Positions 1-8,770 of a DNA stretch of 64,000 nucleotides are shown here, piece after piece; the first letter of the stretch is position 1, and every line of letters starts with the position of its first letter. Source of the DNA: Glaciecola blandensis (GTDB lineage: Bacteria > Pseudomonadota > Gammaproteobacteria > Enterobacterales > Alteromonadaceae); assembly GCF_031846165.1 (NCBI RefSeq), contig NZ_JAVRIE010000001.1, forward strand, positions 62,001-126,000, read 5' to 3'. The notes beneath the pieces are model-generated. The model worked only from the letters and a program-made list of their open reading frames with translations. It was not told the origin of the DNA and searched no databases. Made by a program: the position numbers and the translations under genes.

Positions 1-89
1 ATAGTTTGTCGTTCGCTTATTTTTATTAGATGCCTTTAGATTACAGTATAGAACAGATTAAATCACGCGATCCACCCGTTGCGGCTGCC

Positions 90-1841
90 TCAAGTATTTG
101 ATTCACTTTGAGGGTATAAGGCCAATGACTCGGATTTTTTCTTGCTATTTTGTAAGTGTTTCTGGCGCAATGCCGCCAGGTTTTCTATGAGTTTTGTCGC
201 GCTAGCCTCAGATTCGGGAGCATCGGCACTTGCACTGTATGACGAGGCAACCCATTGATTAAAGTTGACTAAGCAATCCTGTGCTTCAAGTGCAGTCAAG
301 GTTTGTGCAATTGAGCCTACTTGTTCGTTGCTGATGTAGGAAAGCCAGTGGCGTAATGTCTGATTTGTCTGATGTTGATTACCTTGCGCAATCGCCTTTT
401 GAAGTAAGGCCCACGTGGCTTTTTCGTCTGCATTGTCAGATTCTATTTGTATAAAACCCTTATCTCGCTTTCTATTTTTTGCACTTTCGATAAGTTTCAA
501 CCCACCTTGGGTGAACAGCACTATAGCGAAAATGATCACGCTCAGTAGCCAAAGAATGAACAAACTAATATGCAACCAGTCAATTCTAAACTCATCATTT
601 TGCGCCGACAGAGTACTTGTATTGTTATCAGGCTTTTTATTTTCAGCTTGAATCGGCTCAATGGACGAACTTGATGTTGTTGCTGCTTGCACTTGAATGC
701 TGCGCGCCGGTAATTTCGCATACTCCGTTTGCTTGGTGACAATATTGAACCAAGGTACGACTACTTCACCCAGCACAAAAGTACCAGGGCGATTAGGAAT
801 AATTGCTTCACTGTGAATACGTTGAGCGTAAAGGATACCATTGCGGTCTACAGTTGCGGTATTCGCTTGGTCTGGATAAGTTTTAAAGTCTGGAGGGTAA
901 ATGCCCGTAATATCAGGTAACTGTTCTTCAACCAGACCCGCAGCAGTCAGTGTAATGGTTCGAGTGATCGGTTGGCCAACAACGAATTGATCTGTTGACC
1001 CTTGCCACTCCTCATTCAGGGTGACAAATTCACTGGGTAGCCAATGCTCTGTATAGCTTTGTGGTATGGGCAAAACGGTCAATTGAATGGCGTTCGATGA
1101 GCGGTTTATTGGTTTGGTTCTTGAAATGAACCCAAAAGATTGACGACTGTCAGTTAAGGCTTCTCCTTGAAAGACTGTGCCACTGACTGTAAAAGCGCCG
1201 CTTTGTTGCGGAATAATGGCATAGGTCCGTTCAATAACACGATATTGTACACCATTGACCAAGTCTTCATATTCCTTGTCTTCACCAATTTGTTTGATGA
1301 TCGCATTTTCTAGCTCTGGGCCCTGTATGCTGCCGCGTTGAATATTTTTTCGCATGTACAGTTTGGTGGTGTATTTAACCTGTTGCTGCAAATAAACTTC
1401 ATCCATATCGACATCAGAACGGATAAAGAAGTCTCTAGGTGTCGAGCCTTGGCTAGATCCTATTGGCATAACGATGAGTTCGATAGGTTTGCTGGTTTTT
1501 CCGTCAACGGTAATCGCTGGAATGGCAAACTTTCCTGTCGAACGCGGGAATAACTGCGTTACCCAAGTGGTTGTTTTAGTGGTGACGAAATTAACCGAGC
1601 GTGTCGATTGACTCACTGAGGTGTTAGATAAGCGAAAGTCTTTTTCGAGTATAGATAAATCTAATTCATTTGATGAAGGGCTACCTTGCGCACTGACAAT
1701 GAGTTGTACTGCTTCATCGACTAAAATTGGATTTTTATCTAGTGATACCCTTAAATCAGTGATCTGAGCGTGAGTCGCTATGGGTAATAGCAGTGTTAAA
1801 AAAGCAACTAAGCGAATAGTCCAAGCTGAGTTGAATTTCAT
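90..1841 (-). CDS. batD: BatD-like protein (Bat/aerotolerance operon)
   Basis: 583-residue predicted exported, membrane-anchored protein of the BatD ('oxygen tolerance') family. Residues 1-25 form a signal peptide ending in THA. A long beta-rich extracytoplasmic region follows, then one transmembrane segment near residues 424-444 and a cytoplasmic tail of about 130 residues. The molecular function of BatD is not established; it is always encoded with MoxR and VWA proteins, as here. I chose the ATG at 1841 over a TTG nine bases upstream because it has an AAGGA ribosome-binding site about 9 nt before it and starts 2 nt after the preceding gene's stop. It is the last gene of a six-gene minus-strand operon. 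Family call is confident; function is family inference. Confidence 0.88.
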   Translation of the reverse strand: MKFNSAWTIRLVAFLTLLLPIATHAQITDLRVSLDKNPILVDEAVQLIVSAQGSPSSNELDLSILEKDFRLSNTSVSQSTRSVNFVTTKTTTWVTQLFPRSTGKFAIPAITVDGKTSKPIELIVMPIGSSQGSTPRDFFIRSDVDMDEVYLQQQVKYTTKLYMRKNIQRGSIQGPELENAIIKQIGEDKEYEDLVNGVQYRVIERTYAIIPQQSGAFTVSGTVFQGEALTDSRQSFGFISRTKPINRSSNAIQLTVLPIPQSYTEHWLPSEFVTLNEEWQGSTDQFVVGQPITRTITLTAAGLVEEQLPDITGIYPPDFKTYPDQANTATVDRNGILYAQRIHSEAIIPNRPGTFVLGEVVVPWFNIVTKQTEYAKLPARSIQVQAATTSSSSIEPIQAENKKPDNNTSTLSAQNDEFRIDWLHISLFILWLLSVIIFAIVLFTQGGLKLIESAKNRKRDKGFIQIESDNADEKATWALLQKAIAQGNQHQTNQTLRHWLSYISNEQVGSIAQTLTALEAQDCLVNFNQWVASSYSASADAPESEASATKLIENLAALRQKHLQNSKKKSESLALYPQSESNT

Positions 1842-1843
1842 TC

Positions 1844-3730
1844 TTACCAATCCTTCTTATTTGGGCGATTAAGTCTTTCTCTACGACGTTGTTGTGATTC
1901 CAAAAGCATTTTTCTCTGTAATAAGTATGCAGGGTCATCGGGTACTTTGTTCATTAGCATTTGCATTCGTTGCATTTGTTCCCGCTGCTCTGGCGTCATG
2001 TCTTCTTCAGATACCTGTTGAACAGCTGCTTGTTGTTCTTCGGGTTTCTCGTTCTCGGCTTCTTCACCAGCCTGTTGTGCATTTTGCTCTTGTTCGTTTT
2101 GTTGTTCTTCTGTTGGTTCTGGTTGTTCTTGTCCCTGCTCATCTTTGGGTTCGCCGTTATTGCCGCTTTGTTGCGACTCAGACTCTTGTTCTTGATCATC
2201 GCCTTGCTCTGAGCCTTGGTCTTGTTGCTGGTTCTGCTCGCCGTTTTGGCTTTGATCACCATCTTGCTGCTGACCGTCTTGCTGTTCTTGTTGATTCTGC
2301 TCACCAGAAGAGTCTTGATCAGAGTTTTCGGAGTCCTGCTTTTCCTGTTGCTCTTGCTGCTCTAGGAGTTCTTCAATGAGTTTTTTATTCGCCATTGCGT
2401 TCGCATGACCAGGATGAAGCGCTAAGGCCTTTTCAAATTGAGCAATTGCGTCTTGTAGTTGACCGAGCTTGGCTAGAGTATTTCCTTGATTGTAGTGAGA
2501 TTCAGCGCCGGGAACTTGTTGGAACGCTTCTAAGGCCGCTTCATAATTTTGTTGTTTGTATAAAGCCGCACCTTTCCACATTTGGTTTTTAAATAATTGG
2601 CTGGCGGTCTCGTAATCTTCATTTTGATATGAGTCAACGCCTTGCTGGTCTGCATTCTTAAAAACTTTGTCGTACCATTGCTGTGCAAATACTTGTTCTG
2701 AAGGCAGCATAAATGTGAATGCCAATGTCACGACTAATAGACCTTTCCTAAAAGCCAGCAATGCAAAGGGGAGAATGAGGAGTACGATGAATGCGCCCAT
2801 ATCTTGCCACTGGTCACCTTCACCAATAATGTCATTATTGACTTGATCTTGCTCGAGTACTAGAGGTGATAACAGCATATTTTCAATATCGCTGTCATTG
2901 ATTTGAACTGGGGTGTAGCGTCCAGCAGTATTGCCAATAACCTGATTGAATAGGTCACTTTGTAGTGTTGGCAGAACAATGTTACCTCTAGTGTCTTTGA
3001 GAAAGCCACCGTCTAAAAGCTTTATTGGAGCACCAACTTTCGTACCCACGCCCAAGGCTGAATAGCGGTAAGGGGAGCGGCTAACAAATTCACGAAGTTC
3101 TTCAACATCTTCAGGGTCTATACCGTCGGATATCCAATAAATCTCGCCTTTTGTGTAGCCCGCAGATGCCAGCAGTTGCTCAGCCGTTTCAAAGGCAATA
3201 ATTGGTACGCTGCCAGGAATAGGCATTATTTCAGGGCGTAAACTTGGCACTAGGGCTGTGATATTGCTTGGGTCAGCTGTCAATGGACTGACAGTAAATG
3301 CATCGCCAGCATAGACGACTAAACCTACTTCGCCGTCGTCTAGCATATTGAGCAAATCAATAGTCTTAAACTTAGCAATTGATAAACGATCTGGTTTCAA
3401 GTCAGTGGCGCGCATAGACATCGACATGTCCAAAATGACCACTTTACCCGTTTCAACTTGATAAACCGGTTGAGGAAGCTTTTCCCATGTAGGGCCTGCC
3501 ATTGCTACAGATGCAAGTATCCAAGCGAAGGCCAGCAAAAAGAAAGGGGGTTTACTCGCTTTTTTGTCTTTTGATATGACGAGGTGCTGATATAAGTGTG
3601 AAGAGACTAAGCCCTGCCATCCATTTTTTTTCGCATTTACTTTACTAAGTAAGAATGCAATGAATAACAAAGGAATGATCGCATAAAGCCATTCAGGACG
3701 AATGAAGTGGAATGCTTGCCAATCAATCAT
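1844..3730 (-). CDS. VWA domain plus TPR protein (BatB/BatC fusion type)
   Basis: 628-residue membrane protein. Two N-terminal hydrophobic segments (about residues 14-30 and 62-79) precede a von Willebrand A domain with the metal-binding DxSxS motif at 101-105 (DMSMS). Further membrane segments follow near residue 320. Then come TPR repeats (about 370-465), a long Gln/Glu/Asp-rich low-complexity stretch (about 466-570) and a basic C-terminus. In Bacteroides the VWA (BatB) and TPR (BatC) parts are separate proteins; here they are one. The ATG at 3730 is preferred because it forms an ATGA overlap with the upstream VWA gene and has a GGGAG ribosome-binding site; a longer frame opens at 3772. It probably interacts with the MoxR ATPase and the neighbouring VWA protein at the inner membrane (family inference). 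Confidence 0.88.
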   Translation of the reverse strand: MIDWQAFHFIRPEWLYAIIPLLFIAFLLSKVNAKKNGWQGLVSSHLYQHLVISKDKKASKPPFFLLAFAWILASVAMAGPTWEKLPQPVYQVETGKVVILDMSMSMRATDLKPDRLSIAKFKTIDLLNMLDDGEVGLVVYAGDAFTVSPLTADPSNITALVPSLRPEIMPIPGSVPIIAFETAEQLLASAGYTKGEIYWISDGIDPEDVEELREFVSRSPYRYSALGVGTKVGAPIKLLDGGFLKDTRGNIVLPTLQSDLFNQVIGNTAGRYTPVQINDSDIENMLLSPLVLEQDQVNNDIIGEGDQWQDMGAFIVLLILPFALLAFRKGLLVVTLAFTFMLPSEQVFAQQWYDKVFKNADQQGVDSYQNEDYETASQLFKNQMWKGAALYKQQNYEAALEAFQQVPGAESHYNQGNTLAKLGQLQDAIAQFEKALALHPGHANAMANKKLIEELLEQQEQQEKQDSENSDQDSSGEQNQQEQQDGQQQDGDQSQNGEQNQQQDQGSEQGDDQEQESESQQSGNNGEPKDEQGQEQPEPTEEQQNEQEQNAQQAGEEAENEKPEEQQAAVQQVSEEDMTPEQREQMQRMQMLMNKVPDDPAYLLQRKMLLESQQRRRERLNRPNKKDW

Positions 3731-4746
3731 ACTTGCTCTCCCTTTGTTTGTGTTGACGAGCGGCTTAACCACTGAGTAAAGAGATAAACTAAGGCGTATA
3801 AAATGCTAATGATTATAGCTACACCAAGTGGTAAGAAAAATAAAGATGTGAGCGGTCTGAGCTTTTGACCTTCTCCTTGAATTGGTTCAAGGGTATCTAA
3901 TGTGGCATAAATACGTTCCATTTCTTCAGCATCTCTGGCTCTGAAGTATTGCCCTCCCGTGCTCTCGGCTAGTTGCGTAAGGAGCTTTTCGTCGAGATCC
4001 TGTGAAGGATTATACGATCTGCGACCAAACAAACTATTAATGACCATTTCATCAGCGCCTACCCCGATAGTATAGATCGTGATATTTTTATTCACAGCCA
4101 GCTCATTCGCTTGCTCTGGTGATAAATTACCAGCAGTATTTTGCCCGTCCGTTAATAGGATCAGCACGCGGTTAGAGGTTTCTTTATTGTCATAGCGTTT
4201 CGCCGCTAAACCAACTGCGTCGCCAATGGCTGTTTTTTCACCCACTAGGCCAATCACCGCCTCATCAAGCAGCGTGGCTACGGTTGAGCGATCAAAAGTA
4301 AGTGGCGCTTGCAAATAAGCAGTGTCAGCAAATAGTATCAGGCCAAGGCGATCACCAACTCTACGCTCAATAAAGTCTGTAAGAACATGCTTGGTCATGA
4401 CTAAACGGTTTACTGTGCTACCTTCCACTTGCATATCTTCTTGTTTCATTGAGCCAGACAAGTCCACGGCTATCATAAGGTCCCGACCTTCATTTGGGAT
4501 CGCAATCGGTTCACCGAGCCATTGTGGCCTTGCTGCAGCGGCAACTAAACAACACCAAATTAGGCTTGCTAGCAATAGACGTCCTCGTGCGCGCCTGGGT
4601 GCTTGAGTGCTGCTGGTCCCCAAAGTGAGATAATTTGGTACTAACAAGGCTGCAGATTCAGATTGGTTTTTTTTTGGCAGTAAAAAATAGACTAGTAGGG
4701 GCAGTGGCAAAGCTGCTAATACCCAAATCCAAGCGAACTCAAACAT
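3727..4746 (-). CDS. VWA domain membrane protein (BatA-like)
   Basis: 339-residue inner-membrane protein with an intact von Willebrand A domain. An N-terminal membrane segment (about 8-22) and a second hydrophobic stretch (about 57-72) precede the MIDAS motif D95-L-S97-G-S99. A later LTDGQN stretch supplies the usual TDG motif, and a C-terminal transmembrane helix closes the protein near residue 310. Such VWA proteins bind divalent metal and partner proteins and are thought to work with MoxR-type AAA+ ATPases. It overlaps the upstream DUF4381 gene by 8 nt and the downstream VWA/TPR gene by 4 nt (ATGA), so the three are probably translationally coupled. Confidence 0.9.
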   Translation of the reverse strand: MFEFAWIWVLAALPLPLLVYFLLPKKNQSESAALLVPNYLTLGTSSTQAPRRARGRLLLASLIWCCLVAAAARPQWLGEPIAIPNEGRDLMIAVDLSGSMKQEDMQVEGSTVNRLVMTKHVLTDFIERRVGDRLGLILFADTAYLQAPLTFDRSTVATLLDEAVIGLVGEKTAIGDAVGLAAKRYDNKETSNRVLILLTDGQNTAGNLSPEQANELAVNKNITIYTIGVGADEMVINSLFGRRSYNPSQDLDEKLLTQLAESTGGQYFRARDAEEMERIYATLDTLEPIQGEGQKLRPLTSLFFLPLGVAIIISILYALVYLFTQWLSRSSTQTKGEQV

Positions 4747-5218
4747 CCTGACTCCTTGGTGGAAGGGCTTTATTCAACCACTCATTGACTGCATTACTGG
4801 CAGACTCAGGATCAATATTGACATCAGCTTGGTACAAGCTCTCAGTCAATAAACGTAGGGTGTTTTTTTGTGTATCGTTAAGGTCATGTTGTGAGAACAA
4901 AAATTGCAACCAGGCTTGTCCGTGCATCGCGCTCAGATTTTTGTTAGGGAAGTAGTGAATACATGCCGCTCTAAGTACATGATGAATTTCCTCTAGAGCG
5001 CTTGTTTCAGTCAATGGAATTGCCCGCAACGTTAGCAGTGCTTTGCGTTTTACGCGACGTTTTTGGCGATACTTTATTGTTGCGTAGCTTGCTGCAATCA
5101 AAGTCATACAGGCAACGATTATTAACACCCACCATCCCCAAGCCAAGGGCCAGTAAGACACCTCATTGCCGACACTAATATCTGCTAGGTTTTCCAATGC
5201 TTGATCTAAAGGGTTCAT
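4739..5218 (-). CDS. DUF4381 membrane protein
   Basis: 159-residue small membrane protein of the DUF4381 type. One transmembrane helix lies at about residues 28-48, in a Trp-rich stretch (WPLAWGWWVLI), followed by a basic region and a cytoplasmic helical domain. Function is unknown; the family is found almost only between the DUF58 and VWA genes of MoxR/Bat operons, which is its position here. Its start overlaps the DUF58 stop as ATGA (5215-5218), and its own stop lies 8 nt inside the next gene. Confidence 0.8.
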   Translation of the reverse strand: MNPLDQALENLADISVGNEVSYWPLAWGWWVLIIVACMTLIAASYATIKYRQKRRVKRKALLTLRAIPLTETSALEEIHHVLRAACIHYFPNKNLSAMHGQAWLQFLFSQHDLNDTQKNTLRLLTESLYQADVNIDPESASNAVNEWLNKALPPRSQDV

Positions 5219-6177
5219 AGTAACTCCCCCATATCTCTATTATTCAGTTGAAGCTCAAGTGGCAGACCGGCAGACACTGTTCTCAGCGGGATAGCATAGC
5301 GAGCAAAGGCTGACTTTATCTCTGCAAAATGGGCTGCTTGGCGATCTGCATAGTCTTGGCTAGATTGTGCCTCGCCCACGTTAATCTGTTGGCGTGATAT
5401 GCCATTAGTTACACTCAAACTTTGCTTGATATTGGTTTGTGGCAAGGCAACTTCCATTGGGTCATTCACTAGCATCGCTTTTATTTCACAATGTCTATTA
5501 ATATTGCCGATGGTGGCCATCGCCTCGTCTGATAAGCCATTGAAGTCGCTGATTAAGTAGACTAATGCACCGGGTTTCGCCACATGTTGCAGCCTTCGGA
5601 TTGCTTGAGTGAAAACCGCTTGGGCGTCTACTTTCTTGGCTTCGAAACTGGGCCGGTGGATATCTACAAGTCCTTGCATAAACGTTAAAGCACTTTTCGC
5701 CTGTGCTTTGGGTTTTAATTCAATATCTTGTTCATTATTGAATATTAGTCCACCCACTTTATCGCCTCGCTGGATAGCATTCCAAGTGATCAATGAGGAC
5801 AGGTGAGCTGCTTGAACCGATTTACATAAATACGCAGTACCGAAATACATAGATTGTGAAAAGTCGGTAAACACAAATACTGGACGGTCTCTTTCTTCCC
5901 TAAATACTTTGGTGTGTGTTTTTCCTGTGCGAGCAGTTACGCGCCAGTCGATACTACGAATGTCGTCACCGGCTTGATAGTGTCGTGCTTCATCAAACTC
6001 CATCCCACGACCTTTAATTTTGGAGCGGTCGCCACCAGAAAGTGCCCCAGCGATATCTCTACTTGGACTTAAATTCAGTAAGTTTGACAAGGAGCGGTAC
6101 TCTAATAATTCAGGCAGAGTTAACTCCACGCCATTGGTCTTATATTTAGCCAGCCATTCAGGCACCATTGGATTCAT
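5215..6177 (-). CDS. DUF58 domain protein
   Basis: 320-residue soluble protein of the DUF58 family, which has a VWA-like fold. The family signature is plain: a GRGMEFDEARHYQAGDD stretch followed by RSIDWRVTAR near residues 55-82, then VFVFTDFSQSM, which resembles a MIDAS-type DxSxS. DUF58 proteins accompany MoxR ATPases and are thought to be part of a chaperone-like complex; no enzymatic activity is established. It lies 34 nt downstream of moxR and overlaps the DUF4381 start by 4 nt. Confidence 0.9.
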   Translation of the reverse strand: MNPMVPEWLAKYKTNGVELTLPELLEYRSLSNLLNLSPSRDIAGALSGGDRSKIKGRGMEFDEARHYQAGDDIRSIDWRVTARTGKTHTKVFREERDRPVFVFTDFSQSMYFGTAYLCKSVQAAHLSSLITWNAIQRGDKVGGLIFNNEQDIELKPKAQAKSALTFMQGLVDIHRPSFEAKKVDAQAVFTQAIRRLQHVAKPGALVYLISDFNGLSDEAMATIGNINRHCEIKAMLVNDPMEVALPQTNIKQSLSVTNGISRQQINVGEAQSSQDYADRQAAHFAEIKSAFARYAIPLRTVSAGLPLELQLNNRDMGELL

Positions 6178-6211
6178 CGATTTACCAACCTACTTCAAAT
6201 CAACATTTAGT

Positions 6212-7168
6212 CTAACCAACGGGAACAAGTTTCAGAATGTTGTCTAGCACTGAATTAGCGCTAACACCTTCAGCCTGCGCTTGATAACTCAAGATGATGC
6301 GGTGACGCAACACATTATGTAAAACGGCTTGTACATCGTCTGGTCCGACAAAGTCGCGCCCATTTAGCCAAGCATGCGCTCTGGCACAGCGTTCTAATGC
6401 TATCGTTGCTCTTGGGCTTGCGCCAATTTCAATCCAGTTTGCAAGCTCCGCACTGTAATTCTGTGGCTGGCGGGTCGCCATAATGAGCTGAACGATATAG
6501 CTTTCCAGCGCAGGTGAAACATGCATATCCATGATGTCTGCTCTGGCTTTTGCGATATCTTCTTGGCTTAGTTTCTCAACGATAGGTTTTGCTGTTTTAA
6601 TCGCTTCGCCACGAGTCAGCCTAAGAATCTCTAGCTCAGTGTCGGCGCCTGGATAATCAATTTCAACGTGCATTAAAAAACGGTCTAACTGAGCTTCAGG
6701 CAAGGGGTAGGTTCCCTCTTGCTCTAAGGGGTTCTGAGTTGCCATGACTAAAAATAGTTCGGAAAGAGGGTAGGTCGTGTTGCCTACCGTTATTTGGCGT
6801 TCTGCCATTGCCTCTAACAGTGCCGACTGAACTTTAGCTGGTGCACGGTTGATTTCATCAGCCAACACTAAATTGTGGAAGAGAGGGCCTTTTTGAAATA
6901 TAAATTCACCAGTCTCGGGACGATAAATATCCGTGCCTGTGAGATCAGCTGGCAACAGATCCGGTGTGAATTGCACGCGATGGAAGTCAGCAACAATGCC
7001 ATCTGATAGCGAGTTTACAGCGCGAGTTTTGGCGAGCCCCGGAGGGCCTTCGACCAGCAGGTGACCATCTGCCAAAAGCGCAATGAGAATACTGAGAGTT
7101 AAGGAAGGTTGCCCCAAAACTTGCGTGTTTAAATGGGACTGCAATTGCTTAAATTCTTCTACTGCCAT
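6212..7168 (-). CDS. MoxR-family AAA+ ATPase
   Basis: 318-residue cytosolic AAA+ ATPase of the MoxR family. Walker A is GPPGLAKT (41-48), Walker B is LADEINRAP (102-110), and the sensor/arginine-finger region includes QNPLEQEGTYPLPEAQLDRF. MoxR proteins are considered chaperone-like ATPases that activate VWA-domain partners, and this operon supplies three candidates (DUF58 and two VWA proteins). It is the first gene of the minus-strand operon running to position 90 and is transcribed divergently from fadI. The start has a modest AAAGG 10 nt upstream. Confidence 0.93.
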   Translation of the reverse strand: MAVEEFKQLQSHLNTQVLGQPSLTLSILIALLADGHLLVEGPPGLAKTRAVNSLSDGIVADFHRVQFTPDLLPADLTGTDIYRPETGEFIFQKGPLFHNLVLADEINRAPAKVQSALLEAMAERQITVGNTTYPLSELFLVMATQNPLEQEGTYPLPEAQLDRFLMHVEIDYPGADTELEILRLTRGEAIKTAKPIVEKLSQEDIAKARADIMDMHVSPALESYIVQLIMATRQPQNYSAELANWIEIGASPRATIALERCARAHAWLNGRDFVGPDDVQAVLHNVLRHRIILSYQAQAEGVSANSVLDNILKLVPVG

Positions 7169-7459
7169 CAGTTATTAGCCTTTCATTCTTATTTTTGGGT
7201 AATTAATCTAAATCAACACAGGGTTGTGATGAATTTCTGCTACTCTTATATGCGGATATTATTTCTGAATTCAACATTCGACTCGCAAAAACCTCAATGG
7301 TTCTGGCAGTTTGCTGTTTTTTATTGTTCGTGTTGAATATCTTTGATGGTGTGGTTCAGCCAAATATTTGAATTTTTGTTCAGATTTTGTCAAAATACTG
7401 GTTTGAGGTCTGACCAGACGCGTCTTTCATCATTAATTTTAATGGCTATAGGATAAAGT
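7169..7459. promoter_or_regulatory. divergent moxR / fadI promoter region
   Basis: 291-bp intergenic region between two divergently transcribed operons. The clearest element is the FadR-like site at 7403-7419. I could not assign -10/-35 boxes with confidence for either direction. Confidence 0.5.
7403..7419 (-). promoter_or_regulatory. FadR-like operator upstream of fadI
   Basis: Read on the minus strand the 17-mer is GTCTGGTCAGACCTCAA. Its core CTGGTCAGACCT agrees with the E. coli FadR operator core (CTGGTCNGACCT) at every defined position. It ends 40 bp before the fadI start, where a repressor would block transcription. FadR represses beta-oxidation genes in the absence of long-chain acyl-CoA. 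The match is seen in the sequence; regulation is inferred. Confidence 0.6.
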
Positions 7460-8770
7460 ATGTCAAATAAACAAGTTTTAAAAACCCAACAGGGCGATCG
7501 TATCGCAATTGTTGCAGGTTTGCGCACGCCGTTTGCCAAAATGGCCACAAATTTTCATGGTGTGCCTGCCGTTGACTTAGCCAAAATGGTTGTTAACGAA
7601 TTAATGCTCAAAAACGACATCGATCCAGCAATTATCGAACAAGTTGTCTATGGCCAAGTGGTTCAGATGCCTGAAGCCCCGAATATTGCTCGTGAAGTAG
7701 TGCTCGGTACTGGTATGGGTGTGCATACTGATGCTTACAGTGTATCAAGAGCGTGTGCGACAAGTTTTCAATCTACTGTGAATATTGCTGAGTCTATGAT
7801 CGTCGGCAACATTGAAGTAGGTATTGCCGGTGGAGCAGACTCAACCTCCGTTTCGCCGATTGGTGTATCGAAGAAGCTCGGTCGCGCTTTAGTTGATTTA
7901 CAAAAAACGAAAACACTCGGTCAGAAGTTAAGTGTGCTTAGGAAGCTTGGTTTAAAAGATTTATTACCAGTGCCGCCAGCAGTTGCTGAGTACTCAACAG
8001 GTTTGTCGATGGGACAGACTGCTGAGCAAATGGCCAAAACGCATAGTATTTCGCGTCATGCTCAAGACGAACTTGCGCATCGCTCGCACACTTTAGCAGC
8101 CCAAAATTGGGAAGCGGGCAATCTTGATGGAGAAGTGATGACAGCTTATCCTGAGCCATTCAAAGCTGCATTTTCTCGTGACAATAATATTCGCTTTGAT
8201 TCTAAACTTGAGGGATACGCAAAGCTTCGCCCTGTATTTGATAAAAAGCATGGTTCGGTAACAGCCGCAAATGCAACGCCTTTGACAGATGGTGCTTCAG
8301 CGGTTGTGATGATGACCGAGAGCAAAGCGAAAGCCTTGGGTTACCAGCCTATCGGTTACTTGAAAAGCTATGCGTTTGCTGCAATTGACGTGTGGGAAGA
8401 CATGTTAATGGGGCCGTCCTACGCTAGCCCAATAGCTCTAGAGAGAGCTGGTATGACGCTTAATGACCTCACCTTAATCGAAATGCACGAAGCCTTCGCA
8501 GCACAAACATTATCGAACGTGAAAATGTTTGCTAGCGATAAGTTTGCGAAAGAGAAGCTTGGCCGTGACAAGGCGATTGGTGAAATTGATATGGATAAAT
8601 TTAACGTAATGGGTAGTTCACTAGCTTATGGACATCCGTTCGCTGCAACGGGGACGCGTATGATTACCCAAATGCTTAACGAATTGAACCGCAGAGGCGG
8701 TGGTACTGGTCTATTAACAGCATGTGCTGCGGGTGGCTTAGGTGCAGCGATGATTGTGGAGACTGAATAA
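7460..8770 (+). CDS. fadI: acetyl-CoA C-acyltransferase (3-ketoacyl-CoA thiolase), FadI type
   Basis: 436-residue thiolase, the same length as E. coli FadI. It performs the last step of fatty-acid beta-oxidation, cleaving 3-ketoacyl-CoA with CoA to acetyl-CoA and a shortened acyl-CoA. The nucleophile is Cys99 in SRACATS. The HEAFAAQ and GHPFAATG blocks supply the active-site histidines, and CAAGG near the C-terminus holds the second catalytic cysteine. The start is an ATG with AGGAT upstream. It overlaps fadJ by one base (TAATG), giving the usual coupled alpha2beta2 trifunctional complex. A FadR-like site lies just upstream. Confidence 0.95.
   Translation: MSNKQVLKTQQGDRIAIVAGLRTPFAKMATNFHGVPAVDLAKMVVNELMLKNDIDPAIIEQVVYGQVVQMPEAPNIAREVVLGTGMGVHTDAYSVSRACATSFQSTVNIAESMIVGNIEVGIAGGADSTSVSPIGVSKKLGRALVDLQKTKTLGQKLSVLRKLGLKDLLPVPPAVAEYSTGLSMGQTAEQMAKTHSISRHAQDELAHRSHTLAAQNWEAGNLDGEVMTAYPEPFKAAFSRDNNIRFDSKLEGYAKLRPVFDKKHGSVTAANATPLTDGASAVVMMTESKAKALGYQPIGYLKSYAFAAIDVWEDMLMGPSYASPIALERAGMTLNDLTLIEMHEAFAAQTLSNVKMFASDKFAKEKLGRDKAIGEIDMDKFNVMGSSLAYGHPFAATGTRMITQMLNELNRRGGGTGLLTACAAGGLGAAMIVETE

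Noticed and set aside
1894..2379. 161-codon plus-strand ORF opposite the VWA/TPR gene
   Set aside because: It is the antisense of the CAG/GAA-rich low-complexity tail, which lacks stops by composition.
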